This document shows positions 18,425 to 26,502 of a stretch of DNA of 64,000 nucleotides, in pieces. The stretch spans positions 89,683 to 153,682 of the forward strand of contig CALBWA010000004.1 of the NCBI GenBank assembly GCA_937969505.1, written 5' to 3'. Within the stretch, counting starts at the first letter, position 1; every line of letters begins with the position of its first letter. The position numbers were made by a program, and so were the translations under genes. The notes under the pieces are model-generated. The model searched no databases and was not told the origin of the DNA. It was given only the letters and a program-made list of their open reading frames with translations. The DNA comes from an uncultured Erythrobacter sp. (lineage in GTDB: Bacteria; Pseudomonadota; Alphaproteobacteria; Sphingomonadales; Sphingomonadaceae).

Positions 18425-18500
18425 GTTACACATGTTACACAGTCATGGAGAAAGAAAAACGTCCTGTTTTGGCAGCGCTTTGACCTGATTGACTGTGTAA
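18425..18500. promoter_or_regulatory. Candidate operator: repeated TTACACA motifs
   Basis: GTTACACA occurs twice in direct orientation at 18425-18432 and 18434-18441. TTACACAGTCA (18435-18445) recurs perfectly inverted as TGACTGTGTAA (18490-18500), 44 bases away. The cluster lies about 80-150 bases upstream of the amidohydrolase start, in the region between it and leuA. The arrangement suggests sites for a dimeric repressor or activator; no regulator gene is nearby to name it. Confidence 0.45.
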
Positions 18501-18612
18501 AGAAAAACGGCGCCGACATGCACACCATTTAGCGCCGATCCGATCGGGTAGGAAAGCAACAACGCGCACGGGAACCTTTGCCATGCAGTCTGGCATGACC
18601 GAGGTGTGAAAG

Positions 18613-20292
18613 TCAGCGACGAAGGACGGCGCTGTTGGCTGCGCTCAATACCGCCCGAACCGATGCTGTCGCAACGTCCTCGTCAATACCGCAGCCCCAG
18701 AACTGGCGGTCACCCGACTGGCAGTGAAGATAGGCGGCCGCCCGTGCATCGCGTCCGCTTCCCATAGCATGTTCACTGTAATCGAGCACCTTTATGTCCA
18801 GGTCGAAGCTGTCTTCCAGCGTGGATATCACAGATGAGATCAATCCATTGCCGCGACCGCTGACCGACTGTTCCAGCCCCTGGACGGCAATTTTTCCGCT
18901 GAACAGCCGGGTGCCGTCAGAGGCGCGACTTTCTTCATAATCGACCAGCTGGAAATGCTTGCTCTCTGTTTGAACATGATAGGTTGCCTTGAAGGCATCC
19001 CAGATGTCGTCCGCATTCAGCTCGCGGCCAAGCTCGTCGGCCAGATTCTGGACTTGCCTGGAGAAATCAGCCTGCATTTTCTTGGGCAGTTTCAGGCCCT
19101 GATCCTGTTCCAGAACCCAGGCAAATCCGCCTTTGCCGCTTTGCGAATTGACCCGGATAACGGCTTCGTAATCGCGGCCCAGATCAGCCGGGTCGACGGG
19201 CAAATATGGCACGCGCCATTGCTCGTCATTCTGTTGGTGTTGAGCCTCGAATCCCTTCTTGATGGCATCCTGATGCGAGCCGGAAAAAGCGGTAAACACC
19301 AGTTCTCCGCCATAAGGGTGGCGTTGGTGAACGGGCAGTTCATTGCAATATTCAACCGTTTCGATCACACGATCAATGTCGGAAAAATCCAATTTTGGAT
19401 CAATGCCTTGAGTGTACATGTTGAGCGCAACTGTCACCAGGCAGCAATTGCCGGTCCGTTCTCCATTGCCAAACAGGCAGCCTTCCACCCGGTTCGCCCC
19501 TGCCATCAGTCCCAATTCGGCCGCAGCCACGCCGGTGCCGCGGTCATTGTGGGTATGCAGGCTGATGACCGCGCTATCGCGATTGGGCAGATTGCGGCAG
19601 AAATATTCAATCTGATCGGCGTAAATGTTGGGCGTTGCCGCCTCCACTGTTGCCGGCAAGTTGAGGATAATGGGCCGTTCAGGTGTTGGTTGCAGCACTT
19701 CCATCACCGTTTCGCACACCGCGATACTGAAATCGAGTTCGGCGGTGGAGAAGGTTTCCGGCGAGTATTGGAAATGCCAGTCGGTGTCGGGACGCTTGGC
19801 TGCCTCGTCACGCATGATCATCGCACCATCGCGAGCGATATTGCGCACCTCGTCCTTGCTCATACGGAACACGATATCGCGCCAGGCCGGGCTGACCGCG
19901 TTGTAGAGATGGACGATGGCCGAACGCGCGCCCTCAAGGCTTTCAAAACTGGTGCGGATCAAATCTTCACGGCTTTGAGTGAGGACCTGGACAATTACAT
20001 CATCGGGAATATCGCCAGAGCGGATCAGACCTTGGATGAAGTCGAATTCGGTTGCACCTGCACTGGGAAAGCCGACTTCAATCTCCTTGATGCCGACGCG
20101 GACCAATTCGTTGAAAAAGCGCCTCTTCTTTACCCCGTCCATCGGATCAATGATCGATTGGTTGCCGTCACGCAGATCTGTTGAAAGCCAGCGGGGCGGG
20201 GCGGTGATGACCTGACTGGGCCACTTCCGATCGGACAGAGGGACTTGTGGGAACGCGTTATATTTGCGGGATGGGTCGGACAGCATGGGCAT
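18613..20292 (-). CDS. leuA: 2-isopropylmalate synthase (long form)
   Basis: LeuA condenses acetyl-CoA with 2-ketoisovalerate, the first step of leucine synthesis. The roughly 559-residue form belongs to the long LeuA type (yeast and actinobacterial style), recognised by MLSDPSRKYNAFPQV at the start, STDLRDGNQSIIDPMDG (catalytic Arg-Asp near residue 40), HTHNDRGTGVAAAELGLMAG (metal-binding histidines) and GNGERTGNC. The C-terminal allosteric domain carries the leucine feedback site. ATG 20292 (MPML) is chosen; ATG 20286 is equally possible. No leader peptide or attenuator is evident upstream. Confidence 0.95.
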   Translation of the reverse strand: MPMLSDPSRKYNAFPQVPLSDRKWPSQVITAPPRWLSTDLRDGNQSIIDPMDGVKKRRFFNELVRVGIKEIEVGFPSAGATEFDFIQGLIRSGDIPDDVIVQVLTQSREDLIRTSFESLEGARSAIVHLYNAVSPAWRDIVFRMSKDEVRNIARDGAMIMRDEAAKRPDTDWHFQYSPETFSTAELDFSIAVCETVMEVLQPTPERPIILNLPATVEAATPNIYADQIEYFCRNLPNRDSAVISLHTHNDRGTGVAAAELGLMAGANRVEGCLFGNGERTGNCCLVTVALNMYTQGIDPKLDFSDIDRVIETVEYCNELPVHQRHPYGGELVFTAFSGSHQDAIKKGFEAQHQQNDEQWRVPYLPVDPADLGRDYEAVIRVNSQSGKGGFAWVLEQDQGLKLPKKMQADFSRQVQNLADELGRELNADDIWDAFKATYHVQTESKHFQLVDYEESRASDGTRLFSGKIAVQGLEQSVSGRGNGLISSVISTLEDSFDLDIKVLDYSEHAMGSGRDARAAAYLHCQSGDRQFWGCGIDEDVATASVRAVLSAANSAVLRR

Positions 20293-20562
20293 GATCAAAG
20301 GGCTCTTGAGCTTGGGATCTTGGGAAATTGGTGGCGGTGCAAATGCGGGCTCCCTTGGACGCATGCCGCGCCATCAGTGCACGCGGCCGCTTACGCCCAA
20401 GGGCGTGGTAGTCGGAGCAGTAGGTTTGCCATGCAGGTCATGGAGCGGGACCTTACGCAAAAAGATTTTGATGGCAAGTATATTGACCCATGGTGTAACC
20501 ATACTGCGGTCATCGACGAAAGAAGTATCGACCCCGCAATCACGCGGTTTGGAGGTAATGTT

Positions 20563-21105
20563 ATGTACAAGTCTATTTTATCTATCGCTTTGCTTGCCAC
20601 TGCGGCAGCTTGCACCCCAGCAGCAGAAGACACCGCTGAGCAAACAGCTGTAACGGCAACCGAAACCGGCAATTTTGCTGATCTTGGCGGTGAGCCAACC
20701 GGCCCGATCCACACCGCTGCGATCGGCGATACTCTTGCACTGAGCGGATATGACGCGGTCAGCTATTTCGAAGGTGAAGGCGGCCCGGTTGAAGGTTCCG
20801 AAGATTTCACCGTCAGCTATCAGGGTTACGACTATCGCTTTGCCAGCCAGGAAAATGCTGAGGCTTTTGTCGCTGATCCAGCAAAATATGCCCCACAATA
20901 TGGTGGTTATTGCGCTTGGGCCATCGGGGCCAATGATGCGCTCGCACCGGGCAATCCAGAGGTTTACAAGATCGTTGATGGCAAGCTTTACTTGAACTTC
21001 AGCGAAGATGTATCGGCCCTGTGGCACGAAGATATCCCCGGCTTCATCGAAAATGGTGACGTGAATTATCCCACGCACTCACCGGATGAGCACTTCACCA
21101 GCTAA
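20563..21105 (+). CDS. YHS-domain lipoprotein
   Basis: The 180-residue precursor has a short lipoprotein-type signal (LLATAAAC, Cys17; the -3 residue is unusual, so plain Sec cleavage is possible). A low-complexity acidic/Thr linker follows, then a YHS-type domain from about residue 55: LSGYDAVSYFEG, the strand-turn YRFASQENAEAFVADPAKYA, and PQYGGYCAWAIG with the conserved cysteine. YHS domains are associated with metal binding; members of this family are annotated as 'YHS domain-containing (seleno)protein' because some carry selenocysteine. The function is unknown. ATG 20563 follows GGAGG. It is paralogous to the gene at 22569, which lies beyond a lactate-dehydrogenase-like gene on the opposite strand. 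Confidence 0.85.
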   Translation: MYKSILSIALLATAAACTPAAEDTAEQTAVTATETGNFADLGGEPTGPIHTAAIGDTLALSGYDAVSYFEGEGGPVEGSEDFTVSYQGYDYRFASQENAEAFVADPAKYAPQYGGYCAWAIGANDALAPGNPEVYKIVDGKLYLNFSEDVSALWHEDIPGFIENGDVNYPTHSPDEHFTS

Positions 21106-21132
21106 TCGCTGTTCGTGTTCTGAAATTTGAGG

Positions 21133-21166
21133 CCCCCGTTCCTGTCGGAGCGGGGGTTTCTTTTTG
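21133..21166 (+). terminator. Strong rho-independent terminator after the YHS lipoprotein gene
   Basis: A ten-base-pair hairpin, CCCCCGTTCC / GGAGCGGGGG with a four-base loop, followed by TTTCTTTTT. It lies between the convergent YHS and lldD-like genes. Confidence 0.92.
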
Positions 21167-21180
21167 CGCGCAAGCAGTAA

Positions 21181-22329
21181 TCAGCGCCAGCGGAGTCGAT
21201 CCGATGTGAGTTGGTCGATGGACGTCACGCCCATCAGACGCATGCCACGCTCGATTTCTTCCTTCAACAGGCCGATGGCGCGCTCAACCCCTGGCTGCCC
21301 CGCTGCTGCCAGGGCATAGAGGTAGAGCCGCCCACCGCTGGCCGCGGTCGCTCCGCTACAAAGGGATTTGAGCACATGCGTTCCCCGCCTCACGCCGCCA
21401 TCGCAAATGATTTCGATCTCACCGCCAACAGCATCAACGATTTCGCGCAGCTGATCAAACGGAGAGCGGCTGCCATCGAGCTGCCTGCCGCCATGGTTTG
21501 AAATCATGATTGCATCCGCACCCATTTCCACCGCACGGCGCGCATCACCTGCGCTCATCACGCCTTTCAGGCAAAATTTTCCGGCCCAATCCTGCCTGAT
21601 CCGCGCGGCTGTGTCCCAATCCATGCTGGTGTCGAGCATGGTGTTGAAATAGTCTGCAATACTGACAGCCTCACCGGTTCCCTGGTTCACATGGGTGTCG
21701 AGATTGGGGAGACGGAACTTTTCGCGAAAGACGTAGTCGAGCGTCCAGCGCGGCCTTGTTGCGTAAGACCACAAGGCAGAAGGGGTAAAGCGCGGCGGCG
21801 TGGTGAAACCGCTTCTCAGGCACCGCTCGCGCTTGCCGGACACGATTGTGTCCACAGTCAGCGCCAAGGCATCAAACTTTGCCGCCTGGCATCGCTCGAT
21901 CATGGAGGTGTTGAGCCCCTTGTCCTTGTGAACATATAGCTGAAACAGCTTGGGACCACTGGTCATGGCGGCGATTTCCTCAATGCTGCGGGTCGCGAGG
22001 CTGGAAATGCCAAACCACAGGCCGAATTTCTCGGCAGCCTTGGCGACAGCGGTTTCGCCCTGGTGGTGAAAAACACGCTGGAGCGCCGTCGGACTCAGCA
22101 TCAGAGGGAGGGCGCTGGTACGCCCCATGATCGTGCAACTGGTGTCGATACTGGCCACACCGGCCAAGACATCGGGCACCAGATCACAATCATCAAAGGC
22201 GGATGTGTTGCGCGCCTTGGTCAGCTCGTCATCGGCAGCGCCGTCGATATAGTCAAACACCGGCCATGGCAGGCGTTGCTTCGCCAGCTTCCTGAAGTCA
22301 TCGATATTGTGGCAATCGGACAGTCGCAT
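21181..22329 (-). CDS. lldD: FMN-dependent alpha-hydroxy-acid dehydrogenase (L-lactate dehydrogenase type)
   Basis: This 382-residue TIM-barrel flavoenzyme oxidises L-lactate or another 2-hydroxy acid and passes electrons to the respiratory chain. Family motifs: PWPVFDYIDGAADDE near residue 20, FQLYVHKDKG (FMN/substrate), LKGVMSAGDARRAVEMGADA, and the catalytic histidine-arginine motif SNHGGRQLDGS with IICDGGVRRGTHVLK near residue 305-320. ATG 22329 begins at the family's usual point. The symbol lldD reflects family resemblance; substrate is not certain. It sits between two YHS-protein genes that run in the other direction. Confidence 0.9.
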   Translation of the reverse strand: MRLSDCHNIDDFRKLAKQRLPWPVFDYIDGAADDELTKARNTSAFDDCDLVPDVLAGVASIDTSCTIMGRTSALPLMLSPTALQRVFHHQGETAVAKAAEKFGLWFGISSLATRSIEEIAAMTSGPKLFQLYVHKDKGLNTSMIERCQAAKFDALALTVDTIVSGKRERCLRSGFTTPPRFTPSALWSYATRPRWTLDYVFREKFRLPNLDTHVNQGTGEAVSIADYFNTMLDTSMDWDTAARIRQDWAGKFCLKGVMSAGDARRAVEMGADAIMISNHGGRQLDGSRSPFDQLREIVDAVGGEIEIICDGGVRRGTHVLKSLCSGATAASGGRLYLYALAAAGQPGVERAIGLLKEEIERGMRLMGVTSIDQLTSDRLRWR

Positions 22330-22568
22330 CAGCGCGTCTTGCCGCAAGGTGCAAGGCTTGTCGAGCGGGCGGTTTCAGGATGCAGGCTGGGAAAAGTGTA
22401 AAAAAACTTGAAGCTTGTGAAACCAAATGGACCGCACCTGCGAACTCCATAATGTGCGCGGCCATCAGGCTTCACACCAGAGCCAGTCCCCCCTCAAGGC
22501 TCACTCCCCATTTAGGTGGAGCAAGGTGGCCGCGACACAACGAGATTCAACCAAGGAAGCCCAATCCA

Positions 22569-23048
22569 ATGAAATTCAAGTTCCTCATGATTGCAGCAGC
22601 CTTTGCCGCCCCCGTGGCCATTGCTGCCCCCGCTTTTGCAGACGGTGGTGTTTACATCAGCGCCGAAACCGAAGGCAATGTTGCGCTCGGCGGATACGAC
22701 ACGGTCAGCTACTTCCAGGGCAATGGTAACCCGGTCGCTGGCAATGCACGCTACGCTGTCGAATATAACGGCGCCAAATGGCATTTTTCGAGCCAGGCCA
22801 ACGCCGATAAGTTTGAACAGAATCCGGCGGCCTATGCCCCTCAGTTTGGTGGACATTGTGCCTGGGCGATGAGCCGCGGCTCGCTCGCACCGGGTGACCC
22901 TACGGTCTACAAGATCGTCGATGGCAAACTCTATCTGAACTTCAACAAGCAGGTTCAGCAGATGTGGCTGAAAGACATTCCCGGCTTCAATGCGAAGGCG
23001 CATGCGGCCTGGAAAGACATCCCCGAAGGCAAAAGCTTCGGCCAATAA
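22569..23048 (+). CDS. Secreted YHS-domain protein
   Basis: The 159-residue precursor has a clear Sec signal (residues 1-25, ending APAFA) and a YHS-type domain: VALGGYDTVSYFQGNGNPVA, WHFSSQANADKFEQNPAAYA and PQFGGHCAWAMSRG with one cysteine and a histidine beside it, then VYKIVDGKLYLNF. It is the soluble periplasmic counterpart of the lipoprotein at 20563, sharing nearly every motif, so the two are likely duplicates. The domain is linked to metal binding in other proteins; the role here is unknown. ATG 22569 follows AAGGAAG. A terminator follows, then the cysteine-repeat gene. Confidence 0.9.
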   Translation: MKFKFLMIAAAFAAPVAIAAPAFADGGVYISAETEGNVALGGYDTVSYFQGNGNPVAGNARYAVEYNGAKWHFSSQANADKFEQNPAAYAPQFGGHCAWAMSRGSLAPGDPTVYKIVDGKLYLNFNKQVQQMWLKDIPGFNAKAHAAWKDIPEGKSFGQ

Positions 23049-23056
23049 AATTGGTG

Positions 23057-23089
23057 ATCGGGCCGCCGGATGAAGGTGGCCCGATTTTC
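23057..23089 (+). terminator. Rho-independent terminator between YHS and cysteine-repeat genes
   Basis: A stem of 11 base pairs (ATCGGGCCGCC with GGTGGCCCGAT, one G-T pair), loop GGATGAA, then TTTTC. It probably lowers rather than abolishes read-through into the next gene, since no convincing separate promoter is visible between it and 23140. Confidence 0.8.
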
Positions 23090-23139
23090 GCATCCCCCCA
23101 AGTGTAGTTTTGTATCACGTCCCTGAAAGGAATATTATA

Positions 23140-23502
23140 ATGTCCAATTCCAAGAACTTCGCTCGTATGTTGATGGTTGCTGGTGGCCTGGCAGTGGCTA
23201 CAGCCGGTGTCGCTACTCCTGCGGTTGCACAATGCTCGGCACATTCTTGCAAAGCCAATCCGTGTGCAGCGAACCCCTGTGCCGCTAACCCTTGTGCAGC
23301 CAACCCCTGCGCCGCCAACCCATGTGCTGCGAACCCCTGCGCCGCCAACCCATGTGCAGCGAACCCTTGCGCCGCCAACCCGTGTGCAGCAAACCCATGT
23401 GCAGCCAATCCATGTGCAGCGAACCCCTGCGCCGCTAACCCGTGTGCAGCCAACCCTTGCGCCGCAAATCCATGCGCCGCCAATCCCTGCGCTGCAAAGT
23501 AA
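23140..23502 (+). CDS. Secreted cysteine-repeat protein (Cys-Ala-Ala-Asn-Pro pentapeptides)
   Basis: The 120-residue precursor has a Sec signal (basic K5/R9, hydrophobic core 10-24, cleavage near TPAVA-Q31), a short lead-in CSAHSCKANPC, then 15 perfect AANPC units and a final AAK. The mature protein would be about 90 residues with 18 cysteines, one every five residues, and no aromatic residues. Neighbouring repeats differ at synonymous sites, so selection keeps the amino-acid pattern. Such spacing suits metal coordination, many thiols, or post-translational modification; none is shown. Related NPC-repeat proteins are, as far as I recall, described only as hypothetical. ATG 23140 has AAAGG upstream. 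It lies between a YHS gene and the His-rich gene at 23617. Confidence 0.8.
   Translation: MSNSKNFARMLMVAGGLAVATAGVATPAVAQCSAHSCKANPCAANPCAANPCAANPCAANPCAANPCAANPCAANPCAANPCAANPCAANPCAANPCAANPCAANPCAANPCAANPCAAK
23251..23490 (+). repeat. 16 tandem 15-bp units encoding [K/A]ANPC
   Basis: One KANPC unit is followed by 15 AANPC units with no length variation. Units alternate roughly between GCA-starting and GCC-starting codon versions, giving a 30-bp higher-order period. The other frames stay open for long stretches because of the composition, which produces spurious antisense frames. Confidence 0.95.
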
Positions 23503-23574
23503 GCGTTTGACGATATCTGGAACCGGGGGCGCGCAGGCTTTGCGTGTCCCCGACCCCCTGACGTTACCCACGCA

Positions 23575-23598
23575 TGCCGCCTTAACCGGGCGGCATTT
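23575..23598 (+). terminator. Weak terminator or mRNA hairpin after the cysteine-repeat gene
   Basis: TGCCGCC / GGCGGCA with a seven-base loop, followed by TTTG. The T-run is short, so it may act as a 3'-end stabiliser or partial terminator before the gene at 23617. Confidence 0.5.
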
Positions 23599-23616
23599 GC
23601 ATTCAGGAGCACTGCC

Positions 23617-24285
23617 ATGACTGGCCAGATTTTGCAGCAATCAGAGCCAGCCGCGAGCGATGCCCAACAATTGCTGATGCGCAGTACCGAGGCGATGTTC
23701 GCCTCTGGTATGCCGCTGATGAACCGGCTCTTGCCCAGCGACACCCCAGCTGAAATCTGGGAGCATTACCCCCTTGGTGATGTCGTCAACGGCGCTGCGG
23801 GCAGCCGGTATTTCTATCACAGCCATCCCCCTGCCGAACGGGCCGAGGGTGAGCATGGCCATTTCCATATTTTCATCGACAAGACGGCCATGTCGGATGC
23901 AACCGCTCCGCTGATTGACCCGCCTGCCGAAAATCTGAAACAGCCGCGCGCTGATGTGGTCCACATCGCTGCACTGTCCATATCCTTGCAAGGCCTTCCT
24001 ATCGCCTGGTTCGGAGTCAATCGCTGGGTCACCGATGAATGGCTGTATCCGGCCGAGGACGTAATTGCTCAGCTTGATCGCTTCGACATGCGAGGGCAGA
24101 ACGGCGATCCATTGGTGAACGACTGGCTGACCGCAATGGTTGCCGTCTCACGCCAGCAGATCCATCGCCAGTTGCGCTTGCGCGATCAGGTCCTGATGGC
24201 GAAAGATCCATCGGGCGAGGATCGTTCGATCGAGGTGACCGGAATAGACCCGATCGATCTTGAGGTTCTGTTCAGTGCGGAATAG
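23617..24285 (+). CDS. Uncharacterised histidine-rich protein, probably DUF6969 family
   Basis: This 222-residue cytoplasmic protein has no signal or membrane helix. The most striking part is residues 65-84, with H68, H70, H80, H82 and H84 in YFYHSHPP and EHGHFHIF, a pattern that could bind a metal. Later segments are HIAALSISLQGLPIAWFGVN and VTDEWLYPAEDV. I believe it matches DUF6969 from memory, which carries no assigned function. It follows the cysteine-repeat gene by 114 bases in the same direction with a hairpin between, and has a CAGGAG ribosome site. A role with the cysteine-repeat protein (for example modification or metal delivery) is only suggested by position. Confidence 0.6.
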   Translation: MTGQILQQSEPAASDAQQLLMRSTEAMFASGMPLMNRLLPSDTPAEIWEHYPLGDVVNGAAGSRYFYHSHPPAERAEGEHGHFHIFIDKTAMSDATAPLIDPPAENLKQPRADVVHIAALSISLQGLPIAWFGVNRWVTDEWLYPAEDVIAQLDRFDMRGQNGDPLVNDWLTAMVAVSRQQIHRQLRLRDQVLMAKDPSGEDRSIEVTGIDPIDLEVLFSAE

Positions 24286-24294
24286 TCGCAGCGA

Positions 24295-24906
24295 CTAGCA
24301 GACGGCTGGAAAATCGATGTACCGCTGGTTGAGCGTTTCGATTGTATAGCTCGGCTCTGGCTCCAGTGCATCGCACGCGCGATAGGCTGGATCCTGCGGC
24401 AGACATCCGGCCCCGCACACAAGCTCGGCCACGCCCCGTGTCCCGTCAATACGCCAGAAACGCCCTCCGGGTGTCGAGACATATCCATCGGTTCCACCCT
24501 GAATGTCGCTGGCAATATCCTGCGGGGAGGGGACTTCGCTATCGTAATCGAGCGAATAGGTCCCATGAGTGTGCAGGCTGGCAACCGGGGCCATTCCGGG
24601 CTCGTCAAAATAGATGATGTCGCAGCTGGCCTGATCGCCTTCGATGACGGGGGTTACGCCCAATTCGCCATCGCTGTCTTCAAAGATGATGCGGCACAGT
24701 TCTACATCCCCATCAAAGGATGGCTTTTGGAGGCTGGCCAGTTGTTCCTTGGCAAAGACCTGCACCTGGGCGGTGGTCACCGTCACGACAAAATCCTCGG
24801 GACCTTTGGCGTTCATGATGGAACGCGCGACGATGACCACCCATGCCAGGGCAAGCAGGGCAAATATGATCCTGGTTGAATTCGGGGCTTCGCCAAGCAA
24901 TTTCAT
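24295..24906 (-). CDS. DUF4329-type JAMM-like protein with N-terminal membrane helix
   Basis: This 203-residue protein has one N-terminal helix (about residues 12-29), then an extracytoplasmic domain. E69, H112 and H114 in SLHTHG and S127/D130 in VPSPQD reproduce the E...HxH...SxxD layout of JAMM/MPN-type metallopeptidases and deamidases, as in the DUF4329 family. Several cysteines (C71, C95, and CGAGC near residue 165) fit a periplasmic disulfide-bonded fold. Its target is unknown. It starts 18 bases after the ilvC stop on the same strand and may be transcribed with the ilv genes. An in-frame TTG at 24924 is an alternative start. Confidence 0.7.
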   Translation of the reverse strand: MKLLGEAPNSTRIIFALLALAWVVIVARSIMNAKGPEDFVVTVTTAQVQVFAKEQLASLQKPSFDGDVELCRIIFEDSDGELGVTPVIEGDQASCDIIYFDEPGMAPVASLHTHGTYSLDYDSEVPSPQDIASDIQGGTDGYVSTPGGRFWRIDGTRGVAELVCGAGCLPQDPAYRACDALEPEPSYTIETLNQRYIDFPAVC

Positions 24907-24924
24907 GCCGAAGCCCCGATCCAA

Positions 24925-25974
<1,050 letters not shown>

Positions 25975-26490
25975 TCAGATCGTTTCTGCGCCGCGCATCA
26001 TTCCGACAATGCCCGAACGTCCGACCTCAACCAGGCCGAGCCCGCGCATCAAAGCGACAAAACTCTCGATTTTCTGGGACGAGCCGGTCAGCTCGAACAC
26101 GAAACTTTCCGGTGTGGTGTCAACCACATTGGCACGGAATACCTCGGCAGTGCGCAGCGCCTCGACGCGCGTCTCGCCCGTACCTTGCACCTTGACCAGC
26201 GCCAGCTCGCGCTCGACATGTTCGCCCGCAGTGGTCAGATCGACCACGCCGTGGACCGGCACCAGTCGTTCCAGCTGGGCCTCAATCTGGTCAATCACTT
26301 CGGGCGGGCCGCTGGTGACGATGGTGATGCGGCTGATCGCGTGGTCATCGGAGATGTCCGCCACGGTCAGACTGTCGATATTGTATCCGCGGGCGGTGAA
26401 CAGGCCGGTGATCTTGGCCAGAATGCCGGGCTCGTTATCGACCGTGACTGTCAGAACGTGCCGTTCCGACGCAACGTTTTCAATTTTCAT
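25975..26490 (-). CDS. ilvN: Acetolactate synthase small (regulatory) subunit
   Basis: This 171-residue regulatory subunit confers valine feedback on the IlvB catalytic subunit. It has the N-terminal ACT domain (HVLTVTVDNEPGILAKITGL, residues 11-30, with the ligand-binding GLF-ARGYNIDSLTVA turn) and the C-terminal ALS_ss domain (FRANVVDTTPESFVFELTG). The start is 12 bases after the ilvB stop and ilvC follows 27 bases on. Confidence 0.97.
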   Translation of the reverse strand: MKIENVASERHVLTVTVDNEPGILAKITGLFTARGYNIDSLTVADISDDHAISRITIVTSGPPEVIDQIEAQLERLVPVHGVVDLTTAGEHVERELALVKVQGTGETRVEALRTAEVFRANVVDTTPESFVFELTGSSQKIESFVALMRGLGLVEVGRSGIVGMMRGAETI

Positions 26491-26502
26491 CTGCTGTGCC
26501 CC

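Noticed and set aside
18955..20184. 409-codon plus-strand frame opposite leuA
   Set aside because: leuA on the minus strand is unmistakable; the opposite frame is open because of codon bias.
23110..23138. Sigma70-like promoter TTGTAT-N17-TATTAT before the cysteine-repeat gene
   Set aside because: The spacing is ideal, but transcription would begin after the ATG at 23140, cutting off the ribosome site and the start codon.
22987..23744. Long antisense frames (209 and 217 codons) across the cysteine-repeat gene
   Set aside because: They arise because the GC-rich 15-bp repeat has no stops in any frame; their translations are low-complexity and lack start signals.
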